DNA of 32,703 bases. Source: an uncultured Corynebacterium sp. Lineage in GTDB: Bacteria > Actinomycetota > Actinomycetes > Mycobacteriales > Mycobacteriaceae. A program made the position numbers and the translations under genes. A model generated the notes under the pieces. It did not search any database. It had not been told where the DNA came from and worked only from the letters and a program-made list of their open reading frames with translations. Of this stretch, positions 13,844-22,543 are shown one piece after another. The first letter of the stretch is position 1. Each line of letters begins with the position of its first letter. The stretch covers positions 1 through 32,703 of the forward strand of contig NZ_CAMQAZ010000028.1 in NCBI RefSeq assembly GCF_946998835.1, read 5' to 3'.

Positions 13844-15466
13844 CTACTTCTTGCCCTGCTTGCCCTGACCAAAGTCGAGGTTATTGAGGTCGAAATCCTC
13901 CATCCCCTCTGGCAGCTGGTTGCCCATCTGCTTCTGCAACTTCTGCAGTTCAGCCATGCTGGGCATACCTGGCATCCCCTGCATGCCAGGCATACCGGGC
14001 ATTCCAGGCATTCCGCCACCGCGCATCGCCTTCGGTGGTGTCGGACCGCGGTTAGCGCCCTTGCGCTTGTTCTTGCCCTTGCCCTTTCGGCCACGCTTGG
14101 CCTTACGATTCGATGGGCGGCCACCGCCCATACCGAAACGACCGGCCATTTGCGCCATCATCTTCCGAGCCTCATTAAAGCGCTCGATCAGTTGGTTGAC
14201 TTCCGAGACGGATACGCCGGAACCGTTGGCGATACGACGACGTCGTGAAGCGTTGAGAATCTTCGGATTCTCTCGCTCTTCCGGAGTCATACCGCGGATA
14301 ATCGCCTCGATGCGGTCGAGCTGCTTTTCATCGACCATCTCGGCGGCCTTGGACATTTCCGCGCCGCCGGGGAGCATCTTGAGAATATTTCCAATTGGCC
14401 CCATCTTGCGGACCATCATCATCTGCTCGAGGAAGTCCTCGAGAGTCAGCTCGCCGGAGCCAATCTTCTGGGCGGACTTGGCAGCCTGTTCATGGTCGAT
14501 TTCCTTGGAAGCGACCTCAACCAGAGTCTTCAGATCACCCATGCCCAGGATACGGCTGGCCATACGGTCTGGGTGGAAGACATCGAAGTCCTCCAGCTTT
14601 TCGCCCGTGGAGGCGAACAAAATGGGCTTTCCGGTGACCTCACGAATGGACAGCGCGGCACCACCGCGTGCGTCACCGTCGAGCTTGGTGAGCACAACGC
14701 CGGTGAAGTCGACACCGTCGCGGAAGGCCTTGGCGGTCTCGACTGCGTCCTGACCAATCATGGAATCAATGACGAACAGAACTTCGTGCGGCTTGATGGC
14801 ATCGCGGATATCGCGCGCCTGCTTCATCAGCACCTCGTCGATACCCAGGCGGCCTGCGGTATCGATAATCACTACGTCATGACGGTGCTGGCGCGCGTAC
14901 GCGAGACCTCGGAACGCGGCGTCAACTGGGTTGTCCTCGCTGGTGCCCATCTCGTGGGTAGAGTCGAGGCTAGTGCCCGGGAATGGCGCGAAGCACGGGA
15001 CGCCTGCACGCTCAGCGACGATTTCCAGCTGTTGCACAGCACCCGGACGCTGCAGGTCACAGGCAACGAGAACCGGGGTGTGCCCCTGATCCGTGAGGTA
15101 CTTGGCCAACTTACCGGCCAAGGTGGTCTTACCTGCACCCTGCAGACCGGCCAGCATGATGACCGTTGGCGGCTGCTTCGACATATTGAGGCGTCGAGTC
15201 TCACCGCCGAGGATGTTGATCAGTTCCTCATTGACGACCTCAATAATCTGGTTGGCCGGGTTGACCGTCTGGCTGTCAATAATTTCGTTAGCGCGTTCCT
15301 TAATGCGCTTAATGAAAGTACGGACAACCTCGAGGGAGACATCGGCTTCCAGAAGAGCCAGCCGAATCTCGCGGGCGGTGGCGTTAATATCCGCCTCGGT
15401 CAGGCGACCCTTCCCGCCCAGGCCCCGCAGGGCACCCGTCAAACGATCGGAAAGAGACTCAAACAA
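13844..15466 (-). CDS. ffh: Signal recognition particle GTPase Ffh (SRP54)
   Basis: Ffh binds signal sequences on nascent chains and, with 4.5S RNA, delivers ribosomes to FtsY at the membrane. The N domain begins MFESLSDRLTGALRGLGGKG; the G domain has the P-loop GLQGAGKTT (107-115), IIDTAGRLGIDE, and VVLTKLDGDARGGAAL. The M domain follows from about residue 300, with IIRGMTPEERENPKI and RRRRIANGSGVSVSEVNQLI, then a basic stretch and a Met/Gly/Pro repeat tail (MPGMPGMPGMQGMPGMP), a stretch rich in flexible methionines. The length of 540 residues is typical for actinobacteria. The start is TTG at 15466 with AGGGGAG 8 nt upstream. ftsY ends 124 bp upstream, so the two may form one unit. Confidence 0.97.
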   Translation of the reverse strand: MFESLSDRLTGALRGLGGKGRLTEADINATAREIRLALLEADVSLEVVRTFIKRIKERANEIIDSQTVNPANQIIEVVNEELINILGGETRRLNMSKQPPTVIMLAGLQGAGKTTLAGKLAKYLTDQGHTPVLVACDLQRPGAVQQLEIVAERAGVPCFAPFPGTSLDSTHEMGTSEDNPVDAAFRGLAYARQHRHDVVIIDTAGRLGIDEVLMKQARDIRDAIKPHEVLFVIDSMIGQDAVETAKAFRDGVDFTGVVLTKLDGDARGGAALSIREVTGKPILFASTGEKLEDFDVFHPDRMASRILGMGDLKTLVEVASKEIDHEQAAKSAQKIGSGELTLEDFLEQMMMVRKMGPIGNILKMLPGGAEMSKAAEMVDEKQLDRIEAIIRGMTPEERENPKILNASRRRRIANGSGVSVSEVNQLIERFNEARKMMAQMAGRFGMGGGRPSNRKAKRGRKGKGKNKRKGANRGPTPPKAMRGGGMPGMPGMPGMQGMPGMPSMAELQKLQKQMGNQLPEGMEDFDLNNLDFGQGKQGKK

Positions 15467-15590
15467 GTTTCCAGCTCCCCTTTTGCCTTATCTTTTCTTA
15501 ACTGTTCTACCGTACCCGCTGGCTCCTAGGTTTGGCACATATCTCCGCTCATGGGCCTGCTGGGGGCTGGAAATCTCCGGCTTGTTCTTG

Positions 15591-17123
15591 CTATTTGCGA
15601 CCACCGAGCAGCGCGTCGACAAAGCTCTCCGGCTCAAACGGCGCCAAGTGGTCAGCACCCTCACCGAGGCCGACCAACTTAACCGGCACACCCAGCTCAT
15701 TTTGTACCTGGAAGACAATACCGCCCTTTGCGGTGCCATCCAGCTTGGTCAGAGCAACGCCAGTGATGTCCACAACGTCACGGAAGGTACGAGCCTGCAG
15801 CAGACCATTCTGGCCAACCGTAGCGTCCAGAACCAGGATGACCTCGTCTACCTGAGCCTTCTTCTCCACGACACGCTTAATCTTGTCCAATTGGTCCATC
15901 AGACCAACCTTGGTGTGCAGACGGCCAGCGGTGTCAATGAGCACCACATCAGCACCGGACTCAATGCCGTGGGCCACCGCCTCGAATGCAATGGAGGCCG
16001 GGTCCGCACCTTCGGCACCACGAACAGTTTCCGCACCAACGCGACGGCCCCAGGTCTCCAGCTGATCTGCCGCAGCAGCACGGAAGGTATCGGCTGCACC
16101 GAGAACAACATGGTGGCCACCGGCAACCAGCACACGAGCCAGTTTGCCCGTCGTCGTAGTCTTGCCAGTGCCGTTGACACCGACCACCAGAATCACTGCG
16201 GGCTTCCCCTCGTGCGGAAGTGCGCGAATGGAGCGATCCATCTCAGGCTTGCACTCCTCAATCAGCACCTCACGCAGCAGGGCACGCGCCTGCTCTTCCG
16301 TGCTCACCTTCTGGCTGGCGATACGCTCACGCAGCTTATCGACGACACGCTGCGTCGCAGCCGCGCCGAGGTCAGCCATCACCAGGATGTCCTCGACCTC
16401 TTCCCACGCGTCCTCATCGAGGTCACCAGCGCCCAGAATGCCCAGCACGGATTGCCCAATCGCATTCTGCGAACGAGAGAGTCGACCGCGCAGACGGCCC
16501 AAACGCCCCTCAGCGGGATCGATGGACTCAATCTGCTGTTCTGGCTCTGGCTTGACCTCGGGTTCTGGAGCCGGTTCTGGTTCTGGAGCCGGTTCTGGTT
16601 CTGGCGCAGGAACTACCTCTACCTCAGGCTCTGCCTTCTGTTCTGGTTTCGCCTGTGGCTTTGGCTCAGATTCGGGTTCCTGTTCCCCACCGGTAGGCAA
16701 ATCAATGGGAATCTCCCGCATTACGCGGTCGTGATTCCCCTCCATTTCGGTGGGGTTATCGGGAATAGGCAGTTGGCCTTCCGGCTTCAGCAGGGAACCA
16801 TCCGTCGACTTATCAACAGGCTCATCTGCCCGCTTTTCAACTGGTTCCGGGGCCTGCTTTTCAATAGGCTTTTCCGCCGGCTTGGGCATCGGTTTTTCAA
16901 CCGGCTGCTTCTCGCGGGTAGCGGTTCCGCCGCTTGCCGGAGCAAAGTTAAAACCACTAGTGGCCTGGTAATTTCCAGACTTCTCCTGCTGGGTGAGCTC
17001 CTTAGTCTCTTCCTTAGCAAAAGAAATGCGCTGGTTCTTCCTGCGGACGTAGCCCACAACAAAAAGCAGCGCGATAATAACGACAATCGCGACGACGAGG
17101 AGTATCCACTGAGTTGGAGTCAT
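15591..17123 (-). CDS. ftsY: SRP receptor FtsY with N-terminal membrane anchor
   Basis: FtsY is the membrane receptor for the Ffh-ribosome complex. From the ATG at 17123 it has 510 residues: a membrane segment at about 6-26, a long acidic, Pro/Glu-rich linker (about 60-200) containing a PEPEPA repeat encoded by 18-bp DNA repeats, then the N and G domains. The P-loop GVNGTGKTT starts near residue 315, with LIDTAGRLHTKVGLMDQL and ALTKLDGTAKGGIVF downstream. The true membrane anchor is an actinobacterial trait; E. coli FtsY lacks one. An in-frame ATG lies 9 nt upstream at 17132; the later one is preferred because CATAAT ends 7 nt before it. It follows smc by 36 bp. Confidence 0.95.
   Translation of the reverse strand: MTPTQWILLVVAIVVIIALLFVVGYVRRKNQRISFAKEETKELTQQEKSGNYQATSGFNFAPASGGTATREKQPVEKPMPKPAEKPIEKQAPEPVEKRADEPVDKSTDGSLLKPEGQLPIPDNPTEMEGNHDRVMREIPIDLPTGGEQEPESEPKPQAKPEQKAEPEVEVVPAPEPEPAPEPEPAPEPEVKPEPEQQIESIDPAEGRLGRLRGRLSRSQNAIGQSVLGILGAGDLDEDAWEEVEDILVMADLGAAATQRVVDKLRERIASQKVSTEEQARALLREVLIEECKPEMDRSIRALPHEGKPAVILVVGVNGTGKTTTTGKLARVLVAGGHHVVLGAADTFRAAAADQLETWGRRVGAETVRGAEGADPASIAFEAVAHGIESGADVVLIDTAGRLHTKVGLMDQLDKIKRVVEKKAQVDEVILVLDATVGQNGLLQARTFRDVVDITGVALTKLDGTAKGGIVFQVQNELGVPVKLVGLGEGADHLAPFEPESFVDALLGGRK
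16555..16610 (-). repeat. 18-bp repeats encoding the PEPEPA linker of FtsY
   Basis: The plus-strand unit GGTTCTGGTTCTGGAGCC and near copies recur about three times here, encoding Pro-Glu-Pro-Glu-Pro-Ala. It is an in-frame coding repeat likely to vary in copy number between strains. Boundaries are approximate. Confidence 0.7.
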
Positions 17124-17130
17124 AACTCTC

Positions 17131-17136
17131 ATTATG
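17131..17136 (-). promoter_or_regulatory. ftsY: Predicted -10 element of ftsY
   Basis: CATAAT (5 of 6 to consensus) ends 7 nt before the ATG at 17123, inside the 36-bp gap after smc. It suggests a leaderless ftsY transcript in addition to read-through from smc. The -35 region is poor. Confidence 0.4.
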
Positions 17137-17159
17137 CAGTATCAACTACTCTTCATCAC

Positions 17160-20100
17160 CTACTCCGCCGACGTCGCCTCGGACGCGGACGCCGGTGACA
17201 TTCGCTGCGAGATTACTCGTGTCACACCGTCGCCCCGCATGGTCACGCCGTAGAGCACATTCGCAACGTCCATCGTCGGTTTCTGGTGCGTAATGACAAT
17301 CAGCTGGCTAGTCGCACGGAGTTCCTCCAGCAGCGCGATGAGGCGGCGCAGGTTAACGTCGTCAAGCGCGGCTTCCACCTCGTCGAGCACGTAGAAGGGA
17401 CTCGGGCGAGCACGGAAAATTGCGACAAGCATAGCCAGCGCCGTCAGCGACTTCTCGCCACCGGAGAGCAAAGACAGGCGCTTAACCTTCTTGCCCGGTG
17501 GGCGTGCTTCAACCTCTATGCCCGTCGTGAGCAGGTTGTCCGGTTCGGTGAGAACCAATCGTCCGTCGCCGCCGGGGAAGAGCGTTTGGAAGACCGCCGG
17601 GAATTCTGCCTCAACGTCCTTCCACGCGTCTGCGAAGAGCTGCAGAATCGTGGCATCGACTTCCTCGACCACATCGGTGAGATCCTGGCGGGCTTTGAGG
17701 ACGTCGTCAAGCTGGGTGGACAGGAAGGAGTAGCGCTCCTCCATCGCCTTGTACTCCTCCAACGCCAACGGATTGACGCGGCCGAGCACGCGCAGGTCCT
17801 TCTCCGCCTGCTTGAGCTGCTTCGTCACGGCCGCGCGGTCAAAGTTCTCGTCGGGCGTGAAATCCGCGAGTAGGTCGTCGACGGACAGTCCCAGCTGGTC
17901 GACGATACGCTCCGCGGCTTCCGTCACGCGCACCTGCGCCTGCGCACGGGCAATATCTCCCTGGTGCGCCGAGTCCGTCAGTTGCGCCAATTCACGTTGC
18001 GAGGTGTTCGCCTCCGTGCGAGCGGCTGCCAGCGCCTGGGACACCGTCTTCTTCTGCGCCTCGGCATCATCGCGGTCAGCCTCTGCCCGCGCCAGCGACA
18101 CGTGGACCTTCCCGTGCAGATCCTCCGCTAGCTCCGCGACGGCTTCAGCCAACTCGCGCTGTGCAACCTTCGCCAGCTGCGCCTGCTCATGGCGAGCCTT
18201 CGCCACTCGCTCCGACGCCGCCTGCCGACGCAACCGCTCGGCCTTGCCACGCACACTCGACAGACGCTCCTCAGCTGTGCGCAGCGACAGGCGTGCCTCC
18301 GTCTCCATGGCACGCACCGCCGTCAGCGCCTCCGACGCACGGTCGCGTTCGCTTGTCGACGGTTCCCCCTCCTCAGGGTCACGGTCAACGCGAGCCAGCC
18401 GGTCGGCAACTTCCGCCAACTCCTTGTGGAGCTTCGTTACTCGCTCAGCCGCCTCGGCCCCGCGCTGCTCAGCACGTTCGGCATCATGAACCACTCCGGA
18501 CAGCTGCGCCGTGGCTCGAGTGCGGGCATCTGTAAGCACCTTCATGCGACTCTGGTGTTCGCGCAGAGCTGCGCGGGCGGCAGCCGCGTCCGTGCGGCGG
18601 TCCTCCTCTTCGGCCTGGGCACCGGAGAGCACACCACCGAGGTCGCTCAAGCGCGTCTGCGCTTCCGCCAGCTCCTCGCGGGCCTTGGCGATGTCCGCGG
18701 CAATTTCCACGCCCGAGGCAGATCCACCGGCGCCGCCGGCTACCCAGCCGAAACCACGCAGCACGCCATTGCGGTCGACGACGCGCAATCGCGTGTCCTG
18801 TTCCACCAGGTCACGAGCGACCTGCTCGTCGTCGCAGGCCACGACGTCAACGAGTAGAGAGGTCAGGGAACCCGAAAGGTTGGCAGGTACCGTCACGTGG
18901 TCGAGCAACCAGGAAGCCTGCGCGGGCAAAGTGATGTCCAACCGCCAGGAATCGGATGCGTCCGCAGAATTGATAACAACGGCGCTGCCCTTGCCGGAGG
19001 TCACCAGCTCGTCGATAAGCGACTCGCCACTGCCTCCGCTGACCAATGCTTCGGCGGCCGCGCCGAGGGCGGCGCTGAGTGCTTTCTCCCAGCCGGGGTC
19101 GACATCGATGACCTCAGAGAGCGCGCCGAGGCCGTGCTTTTCTCGCAACCACGCGGTGCCGTCGTTGGCGGCGGCGGTGCGGGCGGTCTCGAGGGCGTCG
19201 ATACGGGCGGATAGGCCCGAGACGCTGCGCTCGAGATCGCGCTCGTCGGCGCGGAGTTCCTTCAGACGCGTGGTTGCCAGCTCTGCTTCGCGGTTAGCCT
19301 GCTCAAAGGCACCCTGCAGCTCGGGGCCTTCGAATTCGGCCTCGGCGAGTTCGTGGGCGGCGTTTTCTACGGCTTCAGTGGCATCGGCGCGGCGTTCGTC
19401 GGCCTCATCGGTCTGCTCGCTAAGTCGCGCGGCCTCGGCTTCGGCAGCTTCCAGGCGGGTACGCAGCGATTCTTCTGCGGAGATAAGGCGAACCACACCT
19501 TCACGGCGGTCGGCAATCGCGCGAACGGCAGCGAGGTGCTCCGCCTCGGCTTCGCGGAAAATCTCCTCGGCATCGAAGAGTGTTTCGCGGATTTCCTCCA
19601 GTTTTTCGCGGGCCTCTGCTTCCGCCTCGGCGAGCGTAGCTTCCTCGGTAGCGGCATCGTCGGCACGCTGCTCCAGGAAGTCCGGGTCGGGGCCGACCCA
19701 TGGGGTAACAGAGTGGTCGGCTGCGCGGTCGGCAGCGATACGGGCGGTCGCCTGAATACGTTCGCCGAGCGCGGAGAGGCGGAACCACAGGTCACGGGCG
19801 GCGTCCGCGGCTGGAGTGATCTCCTCCAGTTCGGCTTCCAACTCTGCGGTACGCTCGGCGGCAATCTCGGCGCGCTCAGTGGCAGCCTCGACCTTTTCCT
19901 CAATGAGTTTGGCCTGACCGGCAATGTCGTTGAGACTATTCTGCAAATCCACGAAGTCAGCCGCGGCCAGGCGTAACTTGGCATCACGGAGGTCTGCCTG
20001 CACAGTTTGAGCGCGGGAGGCTGCCTCAGCCTGGCGTTTCAGCGGTTTGAGCTGACGGGAGAGTTCGCCCGTGAGGTCCTGCAGCCGGTCGAGATTGGCC

Positions 20101-20654
20101 TGCATCGATTGGAGTTTGCGCTGCGCTTTCTCCTTGCGGCGTCGGTGCTTGAGCACACCCGCTGCCTCTTCAATAAAAGCGCGACGTTCCTCAGGGCGGG
20201 ACTCCAGAATCTGCGAAAGCCGGCCCTGGCCGACGATGATGTGCATCTCGCGGCCAATGCCGGTGTCGCTGAGGAGTTCTTGGACGTCCATGAGGCGGAC
20301 GCGGGAACCATTGATTTCGTACTCGCTGGCGCCGTCGCGGTACATGCGACGCGTGACAGAGACTTCCTTATATTGAATGGGAAGTGCGCCATCGGAATTG
20401 TCGATGGTCAGAGTGACCTCCGCGCGCCCCAAGGGCTTTCGCCCCGAGGTACCCGCGAAGATGACATCTTCCATTTTGCCGCCGCGGAGGGTCTTGGCGG
20501 AGTGCTCACCCATAACCCACGCGAGTGCATCGACGACATTCGACTTTCCGGACCCATTTGGCCCGACAACTGCGCAGATGCCGGGCTCAAATTTCATCGT
20601 CGTCGCCGAAGCGAAGGATTTAAAGCCCTTCAGAGTCAGCGATTTCAAATACAT
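17160..20654 (-). CDS. smc: Chromosome segregation protein SMC
   Basis: SMC is the condensin ATPase that, with ScpA and ScpB, loops and organises the chromosome. The 1164-residue protein has an N-terminal P-loop GPNGSGKSN (31-39), a signature Q-loop region IVGQGRLSQILESRPEERR, a first long coiled coil (about 165-500), a hinge around 510-660 (with Gly-rich WVAGGAGGSASG near its end), a second coiled coil, and the C-terminal head with LLSGGEKSLTALAM (about 1062) and Walker B YVLDEVEAALDD (about 1090). Coding is uninterrupted and length is typical. A TAAGAT hexamer 8 nt before the ATG and no Shine-Dalgarno sequence suggest leaderless transcription. amt lies immediately upstream; ftsY follows. 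Confidence 0.98.
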   Translation of the reverse strand: MYLKSLTLKGFKSFASATTMKFEPGICAVVGPNGSGKSNVVDALAWVMGEHSAKTLRGGKMEDVIFAGTSGRKPLGRAEVTLTIDNSDGALPIQYKEVSVTRRMYRDGASEYEINGSRVRLMDVQELLSDTGIGREMHIIVGQGRLSQILESRPEERRAFIEEAAGVLKHRRRKEKAQRKLQSMQANLDRLQDLTGELSRQLKPLKRQAEAASRAQTVQADLRDAKLRLAAADFVDLQNSLNDIAGQAKLIEEKVEAATERAEIAAERTAELEAELEEITPAADAARDLWFRLSALGERIQATARIAADRAADHSVTPWVGPDPDFLEQRADDAATEEATLAEAEAEAREKLEEIRETLFDAEEIFREAEAEHLAAVRAIADRREGVVRLISAEESLRTRLEAAEAEAARLSEQTDEADERRADATEAVENAAHELAEAEFEGPELQGAFEQANREAELATTRLKELRADERDLERSVSGLSARIDALETARTAAANDGTAWLREKHGLGALSEVIDVDPGWEKALSAALGAAAEALVSGGSGESLIDELVTSGKGSAVVINSADASDSWRLDITLPAQASWLLDHVTVPANLSGSLTSLLVDVVACDDEQVARDLVEQDTRLRVVDRNGVLRGFGWVAGGAGGSASGVEIAADIAKAREELAEAQTRLSDLGGVLSGAQAEEEDRRTDAAAARAALREHQSRMKVLTDARTRATAQLSGVVHDAERAEQRGAEAAERVTKLHKELAEVADRLARVDRDPEEGEPSTSERDRASEALTAVRAMETEARLSLRTAEERLSSVRGKAERLRRQAASERVAKARHEQAQLAKVAQRELAEAVAELAEDLHGKVHVSLARAEADRDDAEAQKKTVSQALAAARTEANTSQRELAQLTDSAHQGDIARAQAQVRVTEAAERIVDQLGLSVDDLLADFTPDENFDRAAVTKQLKQAEKDLRVLGRVNPLALEEYKAMEERYSFLSTQLDDVLKARQDLTDVVEEVDATILQLFADAWKDVEAEFPAVFQTLFPGGDGRLVLTEPDNLLTTGIEVEARPPGKKVKRLSLLSGGEKSLTALAMLVAIFRARPSPFYVLDEVEAALDDVNLRRLIALLEELRATSQLIVITHQKPTMDVANVLYGVTMRGDGVTRVISQRMSPASASEATSAE

Positions 20655-20662
20655 GGGGCAAT

Positions 20663-20668
20663 ATCTTA
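20663..20668 (-). promoter_or_regulatory. smc: Predicted -10 element of smc (leaderless)
   Basis: TAAGAT lies 8 nt upstream of the smc ATG. The 71-bp gap to amt also holds a short TGGGG-CCCCA inverted repeat without a T-tract, a weak candidate terminator for amt. Confidence 0.45.
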
Positions 20669-20725
20669 CCTGTAGTTACGGGTTGGGGCTGAATTACCCC
20701 ATAGGGTTACTCGGTGCATTCCCTG

Positions 20726-22042
20726 CTATACCGCAGCCTGATTGGTGGATGTGTAGGCCGATTCACCGTGCTGAGCGAAGTCAATACCGGAGTGTTCCTG
20801 TTCGCCGTGGATACGCCAGCCGACGGTCGCCTTCAGAACTCGGGCGATGATGTATGTCAGCACTCCGGAGAACACAGCTGCGACAACGGCAATAATTACC
20901 TGGATGGCAAACAGCTTCAGGCCGTCGATGCCACCGCCGGTGAGCAGGCCGCGATCGTTAGCCAACAGGCCGACCCCGATGGTGCCCCACATCGCTGCGA
21001 CCAGGTGCAAGCCAACCACGTCCAGGGTGTCATCAAAGTTGAACTTGTACTTCAGCCCAACGCCCCAGCAGGCCACCACGCCGCCGATGTAGCCCAGAAT
21101 GATAGAGGTCACCGGGTTCATATCTCCAGCAGCCGGAGTAATAGTCACAAGACCAGCGATGATGCCTGACGCGGCGCCCAGCGAGGTGGGGTGTCCGTCG
21201 CGAATCCGCTCGAGCGAAATCCAGCCGAGCATACCCACACACGCTGCCACCGTGGTGTTCAGCCAAGCCAGGCCAGCAGAACCGTCAGCGGCAAATGCGG
21301 AACCACCGTTGAAACCGAACCAACCGAACCACAGTAGTGCCGCACCAAGCATGACCAGCGGCAGGTTGTGCGGACGGTGCTCGTTGGTAGCAACAGACTT
21401 GCGCTTTCCGACGATAATCGCCAGCACCAACGCTGCGGTACCAGCGGCAATGTGGACAACCGTACCGCCGGCGAAGTCAATCGGAGCGATCAGCGCTTCA
21501 CCGTCAGCGGTGCCGAACAGCTTCGCCGACAGACTCTCTGCCGAGTGGCTCAGCAGTCCGCCGCCCCAGACCATGAACGCCATTGGGAAGTACACCAACG
21601 TCGTCCAGAAACCGACGAAGATCAACCAGGTGGAGAACTTCACGCGTTCAGCCAGCGCGCCGGAAATCAGCGCCACGGAGATCGAGCAGAACGTGAGCTG
21701 GAATCCGATGTCGATGATGTTCGGGTAACCATTCGCCCCCGCAATGTAGTTGCCGTCGCCATCCGTAATCGAGTTACGCAGGCCGAAGAACTCGAATGGG
21801 TTGGCAAACACACCGCCAATCGACTGCGACCCGTAGGACATCGACCAGCCCCACAGCACGTAAATGGCACCGACAACGCCGACCGCACCAAAACTCATCA
21901 TCATCATGTTGAGCACCGACTTCTGTCGCGACATGCCGCCGTAGAACAGCGCAAGCGCCGGCGTCATGAGCAAAACCAACGAAGCCGAGACCAGCATCCA
22001 CGCTGAATTTCCCGACTGTGCAATAACTTCTTCAGGCGTCAT
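20726..22042 (-). CDS. amt: Ammonium transporter (Amt/Mep family)
   Basis: Amt proteins form trimeric channels that take up ammonium. The 438-residue protein has about eleven membrane segments and the conserved pore residues: Asp189 in IDFAGGTVVHIAAG, the twin histidines His197 and His346 (DVVGLHLVAAMWG), and LFYGGMSRQKSVLN near the N-terminus. The C-terminal tail (GWRIHGEQEHSGIDFAQHGE) contains the usual ExEHxGID-type motif that interacts with a PII protein. A strong GGGGAGG lies 5 nt before the ATG. No glnK or glnD is adjacent; the next gene downstream is smc. The acyP terminator lies upstream, so it has its own promoter, but no AmtR operator was recognised. Confidence 0.96.
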   Translation of the reverse strand: MTPEEVIAQSGNSAWMLVSASLVLLMTPALALFYGGMSRQKSVLNMMMMSFGAVGVVGAIYVLWGWSMSYGSQSIGGVFANPFEFFGLRNSITDGDGNYIAGANGYPNIIDIGFQLTFCSISVALISGALAERVKFSTWLIFVGFWTTLVYFPMAFMVWGGGLLSHSAESLSAKLFGTADGEALIAPIDFAGGTVVHIAAGTAALVLAIIVGKRKSVATNEHRPHNLPLVMLGAALLWFGWFGFNGGSAFAADGSAGLAWLNTTVAACVGMLGWISLERIRDGHPTSLGAASGIIAGLVTITPAAGDMNPVTSIILGYIGGVVACWGVGLKYKFNFDDTLDVVGLHLVAAMWGTIGVGLLANDRGLLTGGGIDGLKLFAIQVIIAVVAAVFSGVLTYIIARVLKATVGWRIHGEQEHSGIDFAQHGESAYTSTNQAAV

Positions 22043-22083
22043 TTGTGCCTCCCCTGTCTGTCAGTAGGTAGTTATTAACTTAA

Positions 22084-22094
22084 ATCACCTCCTT
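22084..22094 (-). other. Perfect 11-nt Shine-Dalgarno sequence with no start codon, in the amt leader
   Basis: AAGGAGGTGAT, the full complement of the 16S rRNA 3' end, lies about 42 nt upstream of the amt ATG, which has its own GGGGAGG. No ATG, GTG or TTG follows at a usable distance; the downstream bases are TTAAGTTAATAA. It may be a ribosome standby or regulatory site. The rest of the 219-bp gap 22043-22261 holds the acyP terminator and a CCCC-TATCTC-GGGG hairpin at about 22227-22240. Confidence 0.5.
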
Positions 22095-22150
22095 CCGTAT
22101 TTGCGTAACTTTTTTCCCACTTACGTAGTCACTATCTTCGGTGAAACATG

Positions 22151-22198
22151 AAAAATCCCCCGCCACCTGCGCGAAAACATTCACGCAGAGCGAGGGAT
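22151..22198 (-). terminator. Rho-independent terminator downstream of acyP
   Basis: On the minus strand ATCCCTCGC and CTGCG pair with CGCAG and GCGGGGGAT (one wobble pair, small bulge), followed by TTTTTC. It lies 64 nt after the acyP stop and separates that gene set from amt. Confidence 0.8.
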
Positions 22199-22261
22199 AA
22201 AAATTTCTAGATGCCTTCGCGACCTACCCCGAGATAGGGGAAGAACGCAGTTAGCACGCGC

Positions 22262-22543
22262 TTAACGACGGTCAAAGCTGCTCAATGTACCCTTCGGTTC
22301 CTGCCACAGCGGCACCACTGCCGTCACCTGCCCCGGCGTATTCGGACCTTCCAGCCAAGCGAGCAAACTCTCACACGCTTCCCGTGGCCCCTCGGCGACA
22401 ACCAGCACCCGACCATCCGGGTAGTTCTGGGCGTAGCCAACCAGGCCCAATTCCAGCGCCGTCGCGCGGGCATACCAGCGAAAGCCGACACCTTGAACAC
22501 GACCGTGGACCCACGCGGTGAGGCGGACGTCGTTAAGCGACAT
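22262..22543 (-). CDS. acyP: Acylphosphatase
   Basis: Acylphosphatase hydrolyses acyl-phosphate bonds. From the ATG at 22543 the protein has 93 residues, the family's usual length, beginning MSLNDVRLTAWVHGRVQGVGF. The phosphate-binding loop GRVQGVGFR carries the catalytic Arg22, and AQNYPDGRVLVVAEG carries the catalytic Asn40. A GTG at 22552 is a possible earlier start. The start overlaps the end of the AGCS symporter gene by 11 nt, so the two are probably co-translated. In many actinobacteria acyP sits between mutM and smc, as it broadly does here. Confidence 0.95.
   Translation of the reverse strand: MSLNDVRLTAWVHGRVQGVGFRWYARATALELGLVGYAQNYPDGRVLVVAEGPREACESLLAWLEGPNTPGQVTAVVPLWQEPKGTLSSFDRR

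Noticed and set aside
13960..14010. MPG repeats at the end of Ffh as an unusual feature
   Set aside because: Met/Gly-rich C-terminal tails are normal in the M domain of actinobacterial Ffh.
15093..17198. A 701-codon open frame on the plus strand opposite ffh and ftsY
   Set aside because: It is antisense to two certain genes, spans their intergenic gap, has low-complexity composition mirrored from the Pro/Glu linker, and shows no family motif.
22095..22145. AmtR operator upstream of amt
   Set aside because: CTATC/GATAG-like fragments are present, but no CTAT-N6-ATAG arrangement is found, so nitrogen control by AmtR is not supported here.
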